The position numbers and the translations under genes are program-made. Below the pieces are notes generated by a model. It ran no database searches and was not told where the DNA came from. It saw only the letters and a list, made by a program, of their open reading frames with translations. From CAXTTV01 sp964247295 (GTDB taxonomy: Bacteria; Chloroflexota; Ktedonobacteria; Ktedonobacterales; Ktedonobacteraceae): a stretch of DNA of 23,995 nucleotides. Numbering within the stretch: position 1 is the first letter of the stretch; every line of letters starts with the position of its first letter. Location of the stretch: the NCBI GenBank assembly GCA_964247295.1, contig CAXTTV010000060.1:1-23995 (forward strand), read 5' to 3'. Shown piece after piece: positions 7,421 through 15,238 of this stretch.

Positions 7421-8605
7421 ATGGCAGAAGCAGTAATTGTCAGCGCCATCCGCACCCCCATTGGGCGTGCCAATAAAGGCGTGTTAAAAGATGTGCGCGC
7501 GGATGATCTGGCCGCGATCGCGGTCAAAGCTGCGGTGGAGCGCGTCCCCAATCTGGACCGCTCGCTCATTGAAGATCTTATTCTAGGCTGTGCCTTTCCC
7601 GAAGGTGAGCAGGGCATGAATGTTGCCCGGCTGGTTGGAGCCCTGGCTGGTCTGCCCGAGACCGCCGGTGGGGTTACCGTCAATCGCTTCTGCGCCTCCA
7701 GCCTGCAAGCGGTAAATATGGCGGCCCAGAATATTATGCTGGATCTCGGGGATGTCTTTATTGCCGGTGGCGTCGAGAGCATGTCGCGGGTCCCGATGGG
7801 TGGTTTCAATCCCAGCTTTAATCCCCGTCTGGTTGAGCCTAAAGAGGGCGCGAAGCCAACCGAGGGCGAACTGGAATATGGATACTCTAGCTATATTCCA
7901 ATGGGGATGACCGCCGAGAACCTGGCTCGCCAGTTTGATATCAGTCGTAAGGAGCAGGATGAGTTCGCGCTGCGCAGTCATAAGAAAGCGCTTGCCGCGA
8001 TCGACAATGGCACCTTTAAGCGCGAGATCGTGCCGGTTCCCCTGCCCAATGGCAAGCTGATGGATACCGATGAGGGACCCCGCCGTGATACTACCCTGGA
8101 GCGTCTGGCGACGCTGGAGCCAGCCTTTATCAAAGGTGGAACTGTCACCGCTGGTAATTCCAGTCCCTTGAATGATGGTGCAGCCGCTGTAGTGATTATG
8201 TCGGCTGATAAAGCTCGCGAGCAGGGGATTACCCCGCTGGCTCGAATCCGCACGATGGCCGTGGCTGGTGTCCGCCCCGATATTATGGGCTATGGTCCCG
8301 TCCCCGCTGTTCGCAAAGCCCTGAAGCGCGCCGGTATGGAGATTGGTGATATCGATATCATCGAGTTGAATGAGGCCTTTGCCGCTCAGAGCCTCTCGGT
8401 TGTCCGCGATCTCAAAATTGATATGGATAGGCTAAATCCTCATGGTGGGGCGATCGCTCTGGGGCATCCGCTGGGATGCAGTGGCGCGCGTATCATCACC
8501 ACTCTGTTGAACGATCTTCAGACGCTGGACAAGACCATGGGTCTCGCCACCCTTTGTATCGGTGGTGGGCAGGGTCTGGCGACTATCATTGAGAGGATCT
8601 CATAA
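7421..8605 (+). CDS. fadA: Acetyl-CoA acyltransferase (3-ketoacyl-CoA thiolase)
   Basis: Thiolase catalyses the last beta-oxidation step, splitting 3-ketoacyl-CoA with CoA to acetyl-CoA and a shortened acyl-CoA. From the chosen start the protein has 394 residues, normal for the family. It shows the acyl-carrying cysteine in NRFCASSLQ (C91), GGVESMSRVPMG (117-128), NEAFAAQ (317-323), the active-site histidine in GHPLGCSGAR (H349) and the second cysteine in CIGGGQG (C379). The frame extends upstream to 7373, but the ATG at 7421 is preferred. It follows AAGGAG by 10 bases, and MAEAVIVSAIRTPIG is a typical thiolase N-terminus. The extension would also run into the hairpin at 7348-7373. The next gene starts 1 base after its stop. 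Confidence 0.95.
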   Translation: MAEAVIVSAIRTPIGRANKGVLKDVRADDLAAIAVKAAVERVPNLDRSLIEDLILGCAFPEGEQGMNVARLVGALAGLPETAGGVTVNRFCASSLQAVNMAAQNIMLDLGDVFIAGGVESMSRVPMGGFNPSFNPRLVEPKEGAKPTEGELEYGYSSYIPMGMTAENLARQFDISRKEQDEFALRSHKKALAAIDNGTFKREIVPVPLPNGKLMDTDEGPRRDTTLERLATLEPAFIKGGTVTAGNSSPLNDGAAAVVIMSADKAREQGITPLARIRTMAVAGVRPDIMGYGPVPAVRKALKRAGMEIGDIDIIELNEAFAAQSLSVVRDLKIDMDRLNPHGGAIALGHPLGCSGARIITTLLNDLQTLDKTMGLATLCIGGGQGLATIIERIS

Positions 8606-8606
8606 T

Positions 8607-11072
8607 ATGCCGTACCAGATTCGCAAATCAGCGGTTCTGGGGGCTGGTGTGATGGGAGCTGCGATCGCCGCTCATCTCGCCAATGTTGGTATCCCCTGTG
8701 TACTGCTGGATATCGTACCCGCGAATGCCGGAGAGGATCGCAGCGTGATTGCGCGAACCGGCCTGGAAAAGGCCCTCAAGGCCCGGCCAGCCGCCTTCTA
8801 TCATTCCCGTAGCGCCAAACTTGTGAGCATCGGCAATATCGAGGATGATCTGGATAAACTGGCTGATGTAGACTGGGTAATTGAGGCCGTGGTCGAACGG
8901 GCCGACATTAAATCCCAGCTTTACGCGAAGGTAGAGCAGGTGATGAAACCCACAACCATCATCAGCTCCAACACCTCCGGCCTGCCCGCGCACCTGCTGA
9001 TCGAAGGGCGCAGCGAGCAATTTCGCCGCCACTTTATGATCACCCACTTCTTTAATCCCGTCCGCTACATGAAGCTGCTGGAACTGGTCCCCATCCAGGA
9101 GACCGATCCTGAGATCATGAGTTATATGCAGACCTTCGGGACCGAAGTGCTGGGCAAAGGCGTCGTGCTCTGTAAAGACACGCCGAACTTTATCGCCAAT
9201 CGGTTGGGCGTCTACGAATTTATGTCCGCGATCCATCGGGCGGTCGCCGATGGCTTCACTGTATCCGAAGTGGATACCATTCTTGGCCCCGTCATTGGTC
9301 GGCCTAAGTCAGCCGTTTTCCGCACCGCCGATCTTTCAGGTCTGGACACCCTGGCGCACGTCTCCACCAATCTAGCTGAGAACGCCCCCGAAGACGAGCA
9401 AAAAGACATCTTCAAGCTACCGGAGATCATTCAGCAGTTGTTAGATCGCAAATGGCTGGGAGAGAAAAGCAGTCAGGGCTTCTATAAACGGATTAAAGGA
9501 GAGGGCGGAAAATCTCAGATTTTAGAGCTCAACCTTAAAACGCTGGAGTACGAGCCTCAGCCCAAGGTTCGCTTTGAGTCGGTGGGCGCAGTGCGCAATA
9601 TCACAGATCCGGCGCAGCGCCTTGTGAGTTATCTTAAGTCAGAGGATCGCGCCGCCATCTACGCCCGCGCCACCATCGCCGATGCCTTGATATACGCCGC
9701 CAACCGCGTGCCAGAGATATCCGATAGCATTATCGCCGTTGATGAGGCAGTGAAGTGGGGCTTTAACTTTGAGATAGGGCGCTTCGAGACCTGGGATATC
9801 CTTTTAAGGGAGCCTGAACTTTTACAAAAAGTCTTACAGGCCAGCTCAACCTGGCAAAAGAGTGGGGTTCCAAACGAGACCTATCCCACCCTCAATGAAT
9901 TTGCCAAGGCCCGGAAGGATCTGTTACCGAAAGTTGTCTATCAGGTCATCATTCAGGGAGAAGGCACCTTCTACAAAGGGCAGCCGGGGGCGCAACAGTT
10001 TTTTGACATCCTCACGGGGGAGTACAAAGCGGTACCACAGCCAGAGGGATTAGTCAGCCTGAGCGCCGCCAAAGCCAGTAACAAAGTCGTCAAAGATAAC
10101 GGCTCCGCTTCCTTGATCGACCTTGATGATGGTATCGGCTGTATCGAGTTCCACACCAAAATGAACGCCATCGACGATGGCATCGTCGAAATGCTCGATT
10201 ATGCTGTGAACGAAGGCCAGAAGCAGTTTCGGGGACTGGTTATCGCCAACGACGCAGATCCCTTCTCCGCCGGAGCGAATATCCTGCTCATGCTTATGGG
10301 ATCGCAGCAGGGCGAGTGGAAAATGCTGGATACCGCCGTCAACACATTCCAGCAGGCCACCCTCAAGCTCAAGCGGAGCCCGATTCCTGTTGTCGTTGCA
10401 GTCGCTGGTCGAGCACTGGGTGGTGGCGCTGAAGTCGTCATGCACAGCAGCTTCACGCGGGCGGCTGCCGAATCCTACATTGGTCTGGTCGAGGTCGGCG
10501 TCGGATTAATTCCCGGCGGTGGTGGGTGCAAGGAGTTACTGCTGCGAAACGGCGCGGATCTGGCGACCCAGAAGGCCGGCAAGACCGGAGGCTCCTTCAC
10601 CCCGGTCCGTAAAACCTTTGAGACCATCTCCATCGCCACAGTCTCAACCAGCGCCGCCGAAGCGCAATCGCTCGGCTTCCTCAGGCGGAGTGACGCCATC
10701 ACCATCAACCGGGATCTCCTGTTGCGGGACGCCAAAGCCGACGCCATCCGTCTGGCCGATGCCAAAGACGCCGGGCAGTGGAAACCGGCAGCGCCAGCTC
10801 AGCTTCTTTTGCCGGGTGTGGGTGCGCGGCTGGTGCTGGAGCAGCAAGTCGACAATCTGGTTCTGACCGGGAAGATCAGCGAGCACGACGCCGTAATCGG
10901 TCGGACGCTGGCCTACGTCCTCACTGGAGGCGAGACCTCGCCCATCGCCCCGCTGACCGAGCAGCAGGTACTGGATCTTGAGCGCGAAGCCTTCCTCAAG
11001 CTATGTGGAATGGAAAAGACCCAGGAGCGGATGCAGGCCATGCTTATGACTGGTAAGCCCCTCAGGAACTAA
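8607..11072 (+). CDS. fadN: Fused 3-hydroxyacyl-CoA dehydrogenase / enoyl-CoA hydratase (FadN-like)
   Basis: This bifunctional protein does the two middle beta-oxidation steps. In the 821 residues from the chosen ATG, the N-terminal NAD-binding fold has GAGVMG (12-17), followed by SSNTSG and the dehydrogenase signature HFFNP with catalytic histidine 147. The C-terminal crotonase domain (about 500-700) keeps the oxyanion-loop glycines in DADPFSAGANI and both hydratase glutamates, in GGGAE (E609) and GLVEV (E629), 20 residues apart as in rat hydratase. This dehydrogenase-then-hydratase order is that of Bacillus FadN, opposite to E. coli FadB. The frame opens at 8562, but the ATG at 8607 is 1 base after the fadA stop and has GAGAGG upstream. 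It closes the operon. Confidence 0.93.
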   Translation: MPYQIRKSAVLGAGVMGAAIAAHLANVGIPCVLLDIVPANAGEDRSVIARTGLEKALKARPAAFYHSRSAKLVSIGNIEDDLDKLADVDWVIEAVVERADIKSQLYAKVEQVMKPTTIISSNTSGLPAHLLIEGRSEQFRRHFMITHFFNPVRYMKLLELVPIQETDPEIMSYMQTFGTEVLGKGVVLCKDTPNFIANRLGVYEFMSAIHRAVADGFTVSEVDTILGPVIGRPKSAVFRTADLSGLDTLAHVSTNLAENAPEDEQKDIFKLPEIIQQLLDRKWLGEKSSQGFYKRIKGEGGKSQILELNLKTLEYEPQPKVRFESVGAVRNITDPAQRLVSYLKSEDRAAIYARATIADALIYAANRVPEISDSIIAVDEAVKWGFNFEIGRFETWDILLREPELLQKVLQASSTWQKSGVPNETYPTLNEFAKARKDLLPKVVYQVIIQGEGTFYKGQPGAQQFFDILTGEYKAVPQPEGLVSLSAAKASNKVVKDNGSASLIDLDDGIGCIEFHTKMNAIDDGIVEMLDYAVNEGQKQFRGLVIANDADPFSAGANILLMLMGSQQGEWKMLDTAVNTFQQATLKLKRSPIPVVVAVAGRALGGGAEVVMHSSFTRAAAESYIGLVEVGVGLIPGGGGCKELLLRNGADLATQKAGKTGGSFTPVRKTFETISIATVSTSAAEAQSLGFLRRSDAITINRDLLLRDAKADAIRLADAKDAGQWKPAAPAQLLLPGVGARLVLEQQVDNLVLTGKISEHDAVIGRTLAYVLTGGETSPIAPLTEQQVLDLEREAFLKLCGMEKTQERMQAMLMTGKPLRN

Positions 11073-11097
11073 ACGATCCAGGTTGTTCGACAGATAA

Positions 11098-11135
11098 AAA
11101 AGGAGCTTTCGCACTTATCGCGCGGAGCTCCTTTT
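11098..11135. terminator. Two-way terminator after the fad operon
   Basis: AAAAGGAGCT (11098-11107) and AGCTCCTTTT (11126-11135) are perfect 10-base arms around an 18-base loop. The stem is A-rich on the left and T-rich on the right, so it can end transcription from fadN on the plus strand and from the VOC gene on the minus strand. Confidence 0.75.
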
Positions 11136-11161
11136 GACCAATACTATCTGTCAACAAAGAG

Positions 11162-11590
11162 TTACTTTCTTTCCAGGTTCAATTGCCATGAAACCCCATA
11201 TTTGTCTGCAACCCAACCAAACTTCTCGCTGAACGGATACCTATCGAGAGGCATAAAAACTGTACCGCCTTCAGAAAGCTTTTGAAACACCCCATCGATT
11301 TCTGCTGCTGTTTCGCATTGTACAAATATCGACAGGGCTGGAGTGAAGGTAAAAGCATGTTGTCTGCCGCTCTCCTGAACCTGGAATTCCTGTCCATCGA
11401 GAGAGAATCTAGCAAGCTTGACGGTTCCTGCTGCCTCTTCTTTATCTTCGCCTTCGCTCCATCGTTCGATATGCAAGAGGTGTGAATTCTTGAACAAGGA
11501 CATGTAGAATGTAATAGCTTCTTCAGCTTTGCCGCACTGTTCTCCGACGAACAAGAAGTGTGAAATGAACTTTTGCCTTGAAGTGTCCAT
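11162..11590 (-). CDS. VOC/PhnB-like protein of the 3-demethylubiquinone-9 3-methyltransferase-like family
   Basis: The 142 residues form one vicinal-oxygen-chelate-type domain: SHFLFVGEQCGKAEEAITFY near the start, LARFSLDGQEFQVQE in the middle, TPALSIFVQCETAAEIDGVF, then FGWVADKYGVSWQL at the end. These match the PhnB-like family (Pfam 3-dmu-9_3-mt). Despite the family name most members are not methyltransferases and their reactions are unknown. The frame reaches back to 11719, but the ATG at 11590 is chosen because GAGG precedes it and the family homology starts just after it. The upstream extension has no family resemblance. It stands alone, converging on the fad operon and diverging from the MFS gene. 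The metal-binding state cannot be told. Confidence 0.85.
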   Translation of the reverse strand: MDTSRQKFISHFLFVGEQCGKAEEAITFYMSLFKNSHLLHIERWSEGEDKEEAAGTVKLARFSLDGQEFQVQESGRQHAFTFTPALSIFVQCETAAEIDGVFQKLSEGGTVFMPLDRYPFSEKFGWVADKYGVSWQLNLERK

Positions 11591-11838
11591 TGAAACCTCG
11601 CTTCTTCTACACGCATGAGATAGTTGATCAACGCGATGTAATATGAAGATCATCATAGCATAATGAATGTTAAAAAACTTCTTCCATCTTGCTTTTCTCC
11701 ATCTACAGTCAGCGCCCAATCCCAGAAGAGGCGAGAGGCTTTCCGCTCGTTTCCCTCTCTCTTTCTCACCGCCGAAGGCGGCTTATAAGAAGAGAATGAA
11801 ATGGCCCTGTATAGTACCGGTTATGATATCCTTTTCAT

Positions 11839-13104
11839 ATGACACGAGGATTACTTAAATATAATCCGCAATTTATGCTGGTCTGGTTGGGACAAACCGC
11901 CTCAATTTTCGGGGATCGCGTAACCGGACTTGCATTGCCGTGGCTGCTATTGCGGCAGACGCATTCAACCTTCGAGGCTGGAATGATCATTGTTATGCGT
12001 TATATCCCTCTGGTTTTATTCGGTTTGGTCGCGGGTCTGGTAGTCGATCGTTTAAACCGGCGAATTGTCTTAATTTTTTGTGATGTTCTCAGGGCCGGTG
12101 CCCTTTGTCTGGTCGTGTTGATGGGCGTGTTTCGGTTGATGCCACCGCTCTGGCTGCTCGCCGGAGTTGTTTTTGTTCTGGGTGTAGGTCAACTTTTCTT
12201 TCTCGCAGCCTATCGGGCATGGTTGCCGGATGTCATTCCGGAGGAAGCGCTCAGTGATGCCACCGCCGCCCTGGAAGCCTCAGACGCCGCCAGTACCCTC
12301 GCCGGACCTCTCCTGGGAGGCTTTCTTATTCAGGCGCTGGGAGCCGTTCTCGCGCTGGGAGTCGATGCTCTCTCTTATATTCTCTCGGCCCTGACCTTTC
12401 TTTTTATTCCCGACAAACCCATTGATGATAACCAGCGAAAAGGTGTACAAGAAAATACATTTGCAGATCTCTGGAGACAGGCAGGGGAGGGGATACGTTT
12501 TATCCTTTCGACGCCTGACCAGCGCCTGCTTAAAGGTATCAGCGCCGCGCTTTACATCCATTCGGGAGCAATTGAACTTTTATTGTCAACTCTGACGCAG
12601 GTTGTCCTGCACCTTCAGGCCTGGCAGGCCGGGTTCGTATTTGGTGCGGCAGGGATTGGTGGGCTGATCGGTAGTGCGGTAGCTCCTCGATTCTACAGGA
12701 AGGGATGGCGGAAAAGTATTGTTGGAGCACTTTTGCTTGCTGCGGTAGCGAATCTGGGGTTGATGTTTGCGGGTCTGCTGGCATCTTGGCTTGGCTTTGT
12801 GCTTGCTTTGGTCTGCAATCTTCTATTGGATGGTGGGGTCGCGTTCAGTTTTATTTTGGTAATAACGGAGAATATACTGGTTACCCCTCGTGAGATCCGG
12901 GGCAGGGTCAATGCAGCCAGCAATATGTACTCGTCAGTTATTCAGAGTGTTTCTGTGCTTGTAATGGGATGGCTTGTCATGGAGGGTCAGACCGCGCCAG
13001 CGTTTGCGCTACTCTTTTGTTGTTTTATCGGAGCCTTATGGCTAGCAAGAAGGCGTTATATTTTGAAGAGTAGCAATTTCCATAATCAGCTTTTAAAATT
13101 GTAA
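11839..13104 (+). CDS. MFS transporter, probable drug or siderophore-type exporter
   Basis: This 421-residue integral membrane protein has about 12 hydrophobic segments. Segment 2 is followed by the MFS loop motif GLVVDRLNRR (66-75). The N-terminus (VWLGQTASIFGDRVTGLALPWLLL) is typical of the MFS_3 group that includes EntS-like exporters. Substrate is unknown. The ATG at 11839 has no ribosome site within 15 bases. A TATGAT at 11822-11827 would place the transcript start only a few bases upstream, so the message may be leaderless. It lies upstream of the TetR gene on the same strand, and the TetR operator overlaps its stop codon. The TetR protein may therefore sense a substrate of this pump, although its operators are placed to control tetR rather than the pump. 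Confidence 0.9.
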   Translation: MTRGLLKYNPQFMLVWLGQTASIFGDRVTGLALPWLLLRQTHSTFEAGMIIVMRYIPLVLFGLVAGLVVDRLNRRIVLIFCDVLRAGALCLVVLMGVFRLMPPLWLLAGVVFVLGVGQLFFLAAYRAWLPDVIPEEALSDATAALEASDAASTLAGPLLGGFLIQALGAVLALGVDALSYILSALTFLFIPDKPIDDNQRKGVQENTFADLWRQAGEGIRFILSTPDQRLLKGISAALYIHSGAIELLLSTLTQVVLHLQAWQAGFVFGAAGIGGLIGSAVAPRFYRKGWRKSIVGALLLAAVANLGLMFAGLLASWLGFVLALVCNLLLDGGVAFSFILVITENILVTPREIRGRVNAASNMYSSVIQSVSVLVMGWLVMEGQTAPAFALLFCCFIGALWLARRRYILKSSNFHNQLLKL

Positions 13105-13115
13105 TCAAATGATTG
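13102..13115. promoter_or_regulatory. TetR-type operator, copy 1
   Basis: TAATCAAATGATTG has an inverted core AATCA-AA-TGATT. This copy overlaps the -35 of the tetR promoter and the stop codon of the MFS gene. An identical 14-base copy lies 41 bases downstream, start to start. Confidence 0.7.
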
Positions 13116-13141
13116 ACAAAAGAACTTTTATCGTGTAAAGT
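13113..13141 (+). promoter_or_regulatory. tetR operon promoter
   Basis: A perfect -35 TTGACA (13113-13118) is followed after 17 bases by TAAAGT (13136-13141, four of six matches to the -10 consensus). It should drive tetR and, by close spacing, the two membrane-protein genes behind it. Both flanks are occupied by the repeated palindrome, which implies repression. Confidence 0.7.
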
Positions 13142-13142
13142 T

Positions 13143-13156
13143 TAATCAAATGATTG
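13143..13156. promoter_or_regulatory. TetR-type operator, copy 2
   Basis: A second exact TAATCAAATGATTG sits directly downstream of the -10, over the expected transcription start and 15 bases before the tetR ATG. With copy 1 it brackets the promoter. Confidence 0.7.
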
Positions 13157-13171
13157 GATTGGGATGATACT

Positions 13172-13798
13172 ATGAGTTCATCAAACAAAAAGCAGGATCA
13201 GAATAAAGGACAGACACGTGCTACCCTGAATGATGAAAGACGGCGTTCACTAATTCTGGCTGCTTATCAGATCATTGCAGAGAAGGGCCTTGAGCACCTG
13301 AGAACACGGGATATAGTTACGCGTGCCAATGTAAACATCGCAACTTTACATTATCATTTCGCGAGTAAAGAGGATCTGATTACAAATGTAGTTGGTTATC
13401 TGCTTCAATTGTTTAGTATGCCACTTCCATTTCTTTCAGAAAGGAGTAACCCCATTGCCTGGGATCGTATCGAATCAATGTTTTTGGGTATTGGCTATCG
13501 TCTAAAGGCGACACCAGAGTTATTTGTTGTTTTAAGTGAGTTCAGCCTGCGTTCAATTCATTCGCCATCCATCCAGGTTGGGTTAAGAACACTGGATGAA
13601 AGCTGGTCTAATTACATCAAACAAACGTTAGCGGATGGCATCCAACAAGGTCAGTTTCACGCTAATCTGGATCTCGACGAAACTACACGTTTAATCATCC
13701 TTTTCTTGAAAGGAGCTATTTTTCATCAGATCACGAGTGGAGAAACATTGGATTTCACGCAGATTTTGCAAAATATAAAACGCTTACTTTTAGTGTGA
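13172..13798 (+). CDS. TetR/AcrR family transcriptional regulator
   Basis: From the ATG at 13172 the protein has 208 residues. The N-terminal TetR helix-turn-helix spans about 27-72 (ILAAYQIIAEKGLEHLRTRDI, then VNIATLHYHFASKEDLI). The C-terminal 130 residues are helical, as expected for the ligand and dimer domain. The frame also opens at a TTG at 13154, but that start would lie inside the operator and has no ribosome site. ATG is preferred, with only a weak GGGATGA upstream. Paired palindromes around its own promoter point to autorepression. The two membrane genes after it (gaps of 37 and 43 bases) are probably under the same control. The ligand is unknown. Confidence 0.92.
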   Translation: MSSSNKKQDQNKGQTRATLNDERRRSLILAAYQIIAEKGLEHLRTRDIVTRANVNIATLHYHFASKEDLITNVVGYLLQLFSMPLPFLSERSNPIAWDRIESMFLGIGYRLKATPELFVVLSEFSLRSIHSPSIQVGLRTLDESWSNYIKQTLADGIQQGQFHANLDLDETTRLIILFLKGAIFHQITSGETLDFTQILQNIKRLLLV

Positions 13799-13835
13799 AC
13801 AACGGTTACCGTAAGCAATAAAGGAGACAAATCAG

Positions 13836-14360
13836 ATGTTTAAAAGGACAAAAGGTCATGCTGATGTACGGTTGACTGATAAAGCTTCTATCGTTACCGA
13901 ATGGGTACAGCTTCTCTGTCTGGCGACAAGTTGTTATAACGTTGGAACAATTTGGATGACTCAGTTAGGATATCGTCTCTGGGCACAGGTAAAGCAAGAA
14001 GACTTTGAGAAATATCATAGAGCATGGTGGTTCGGATGGAAAGGAATTCAACCCATTGTATTTCCGGCAGGAACTGTCGCAACAATAGGATCAATTGCTC
14101 AACTACGTTGGCGTTCTCGTCATGTGTCGATCTGGTTAGTTTGGTTCAATATCACGCTCCATCTGCAATCCTGGCTTTTAACCGCAGTGTTGTGGGCACC
14201 TCTACAAGCGCGATTACAACGGGCACGCCAAGAGGATGGTTCTTTCGATCCCATGTTTAAGCGTCTTCTTACCACACATTGGTTGCGGGTAGGGTTGTTT
14301 ACTGCATGTGGTTTTTTGCAGTTTTGGATTGCAGTAAAAAGTTTTCTCATCCGTGACTAA
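13836..14360 (+). CDS. Four-helix membrane protein of unknown function
   Basis: This 174-residue protein has hydrophobic segments at about 20-45, 70-92, 97-122 and 148-170, so both ends are probably in the cytoplasm. Between helices 1 and 2 is a polar loop with EDFEKYHRAWW. Helix 4 begins with THWLR. The layout resembles small four-helix families such as DUF1772, but the match is too weak to name. A clear AAGGAG precedes the ATG. It sits second in the tetR unit, 37 bases after tetR and 43 before another membrane gene. It is therefore likely induced with that gene when TetR releases. Its codon use is AT-richer than that of the fad genes. Confidence 0.75.
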   Translation: MFKRTKGHADVRLTDKASIVTEWVQLLCLATSCYNVGTIWMTQLGYRLWAQVKQEDFEKYHRAWWFGWKGIQPIVFPAGTVATIGSIAQLRWRSRHVSIWLVWFNITLHLQSWLLTAVLWAPLQARLQRARQEDGSFDPMFKRLLTTHWLRVGLFTACGFLQFWIAVKSFLIRD

Positions 14361-14403
14361 TGTTTTTCTTTAAAGATGATTTGGTGATAGAAGGAAGGAT
14401 ACC

Positions 14404-15096
14404 ATGGATAATCATCTCGATTTGCTGCAAAAAATGGATACAAGTAAATTTTTATGGAGGATTCTTCGAGGGCTTTTGCCCAGCTTTCTCATTAATATCG
14501 TCTGCATGCTGATTATTTATAGCCTTCTGGCTCCTCATTTCTCTTCGTCCAGTATAATTCCACTTCTAGCAGCTTCGATTTTTCCGATCCTGGGCAACTT
14601 TATAAGCTTTCTTAGATATCGTCGTCTTGATATTATTGGTATCACGATTCTCTTTGGCCTGTTAGTCAGCATAATTGCGATTATGCTAGGAGGAGGGCCA
14701 CAATTACTTCTCATCCGCGAATCGTTCACGACAGGTGCTATAGGTTTACTTCTTCTTGGATCATTGATTTTTCCTAAGCCGCTTGGCTATTACTTTGCCA
14801 GACATTTTCTCTCAGGAGGGAAATTGGCAGAGATGACAAATTTTAGTGAGCTCTGGCAAATCTCATTTTTCCGTAACTCTCTCAGGGGCGGAACTGTTTT
14901 CTGGGGAATACTTCTTGTAGGTGAGTTTATCTTGCGAATCTTGATCGTATTTACTTTACCTACCGTGTTTGTATTAGCCTTTTCACCCATTTTATTCAAT
15001 GGATTTATCATTATTGGGATCATGGTAAGCGCAATCTGGGCCAAAAGTATGTACTCACGCCTTAGAAAGATGGGTCAAGCACAACCAGCTTTCTAA
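14404..15096 (+). CDS. VC0807-like multi-pass membrane protein
   Basis: This 230-residue protein has about six hydrophobic segments. The pattern of the VC0807 family is visible: PLLAASIFPILGNFISFLR, then RYRRLDIIGITILFGLL, then GGGPQLLLIRESFTTGAIGLLLLGSL, then PKPLGYYFARHFLSGG. Family members are often labelled septation-protein-A-like, but I know of no established function. The ATG follows GAAGGAAGGA. It is the last gene of the tetR-led unit, after which 142 bases precede the R2lox start. A membrane pair controlled by a TetR protein suggests a response to a lipophilic or toxic compound, by inference only. Confidence 0.8.
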   Translation: MDNHLDLLQKMDTSKFLWRILRGLLPSFLINIVCMLIIYSLLAPHFSSSSIIPLLAASIFPILGNFISFLRYRRLDIIGITILFGLLVSIIAIMLGGGPQLLLIRESFTTGAIGLLLLGSLIFPKPLGYYFARHFLSGGKLAEMTNFSELWQISFFRNSLRGGTVFWGILLVGEFILRILIVFTLPTVFVLAFSPILFNGFIIIGIMVSAIWAKSMYSRLRKMGQAQPAF

Positions 15097-15238
15097 GAGG
15101 GGTACACGAACGCTTCCTATGTGCAGGTTTTCTAAAGAGATCTACCGGTTTTGGTGCTATTGTTGTATGCTATGAAAAGGCTGCGGTGCCGCTGTCCTGC
15201 TATAAGATTGTCCCCCATTAATGACAAAGGAGCGTGCC

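Noticed and set aside
8562..8606. Upstream extension of the fadN frame into fadA
   Set aside because: The ATG at 8607 has a ribosome site, starts 1 base after the fadA stop, and leads straight into the NAD-binding fold.
11631..11719. Longer start for the VOC protein
   Set aside because: The extra residues have no family resemblance, and the ATG at 11590 has GAGG upstream.
13154..13171. TTG start for the TetR gene
   Set aside because: It overlaps the downstream operator and has no ribosome site. The ATG at 13172 gives a normal TetR N-terminus.
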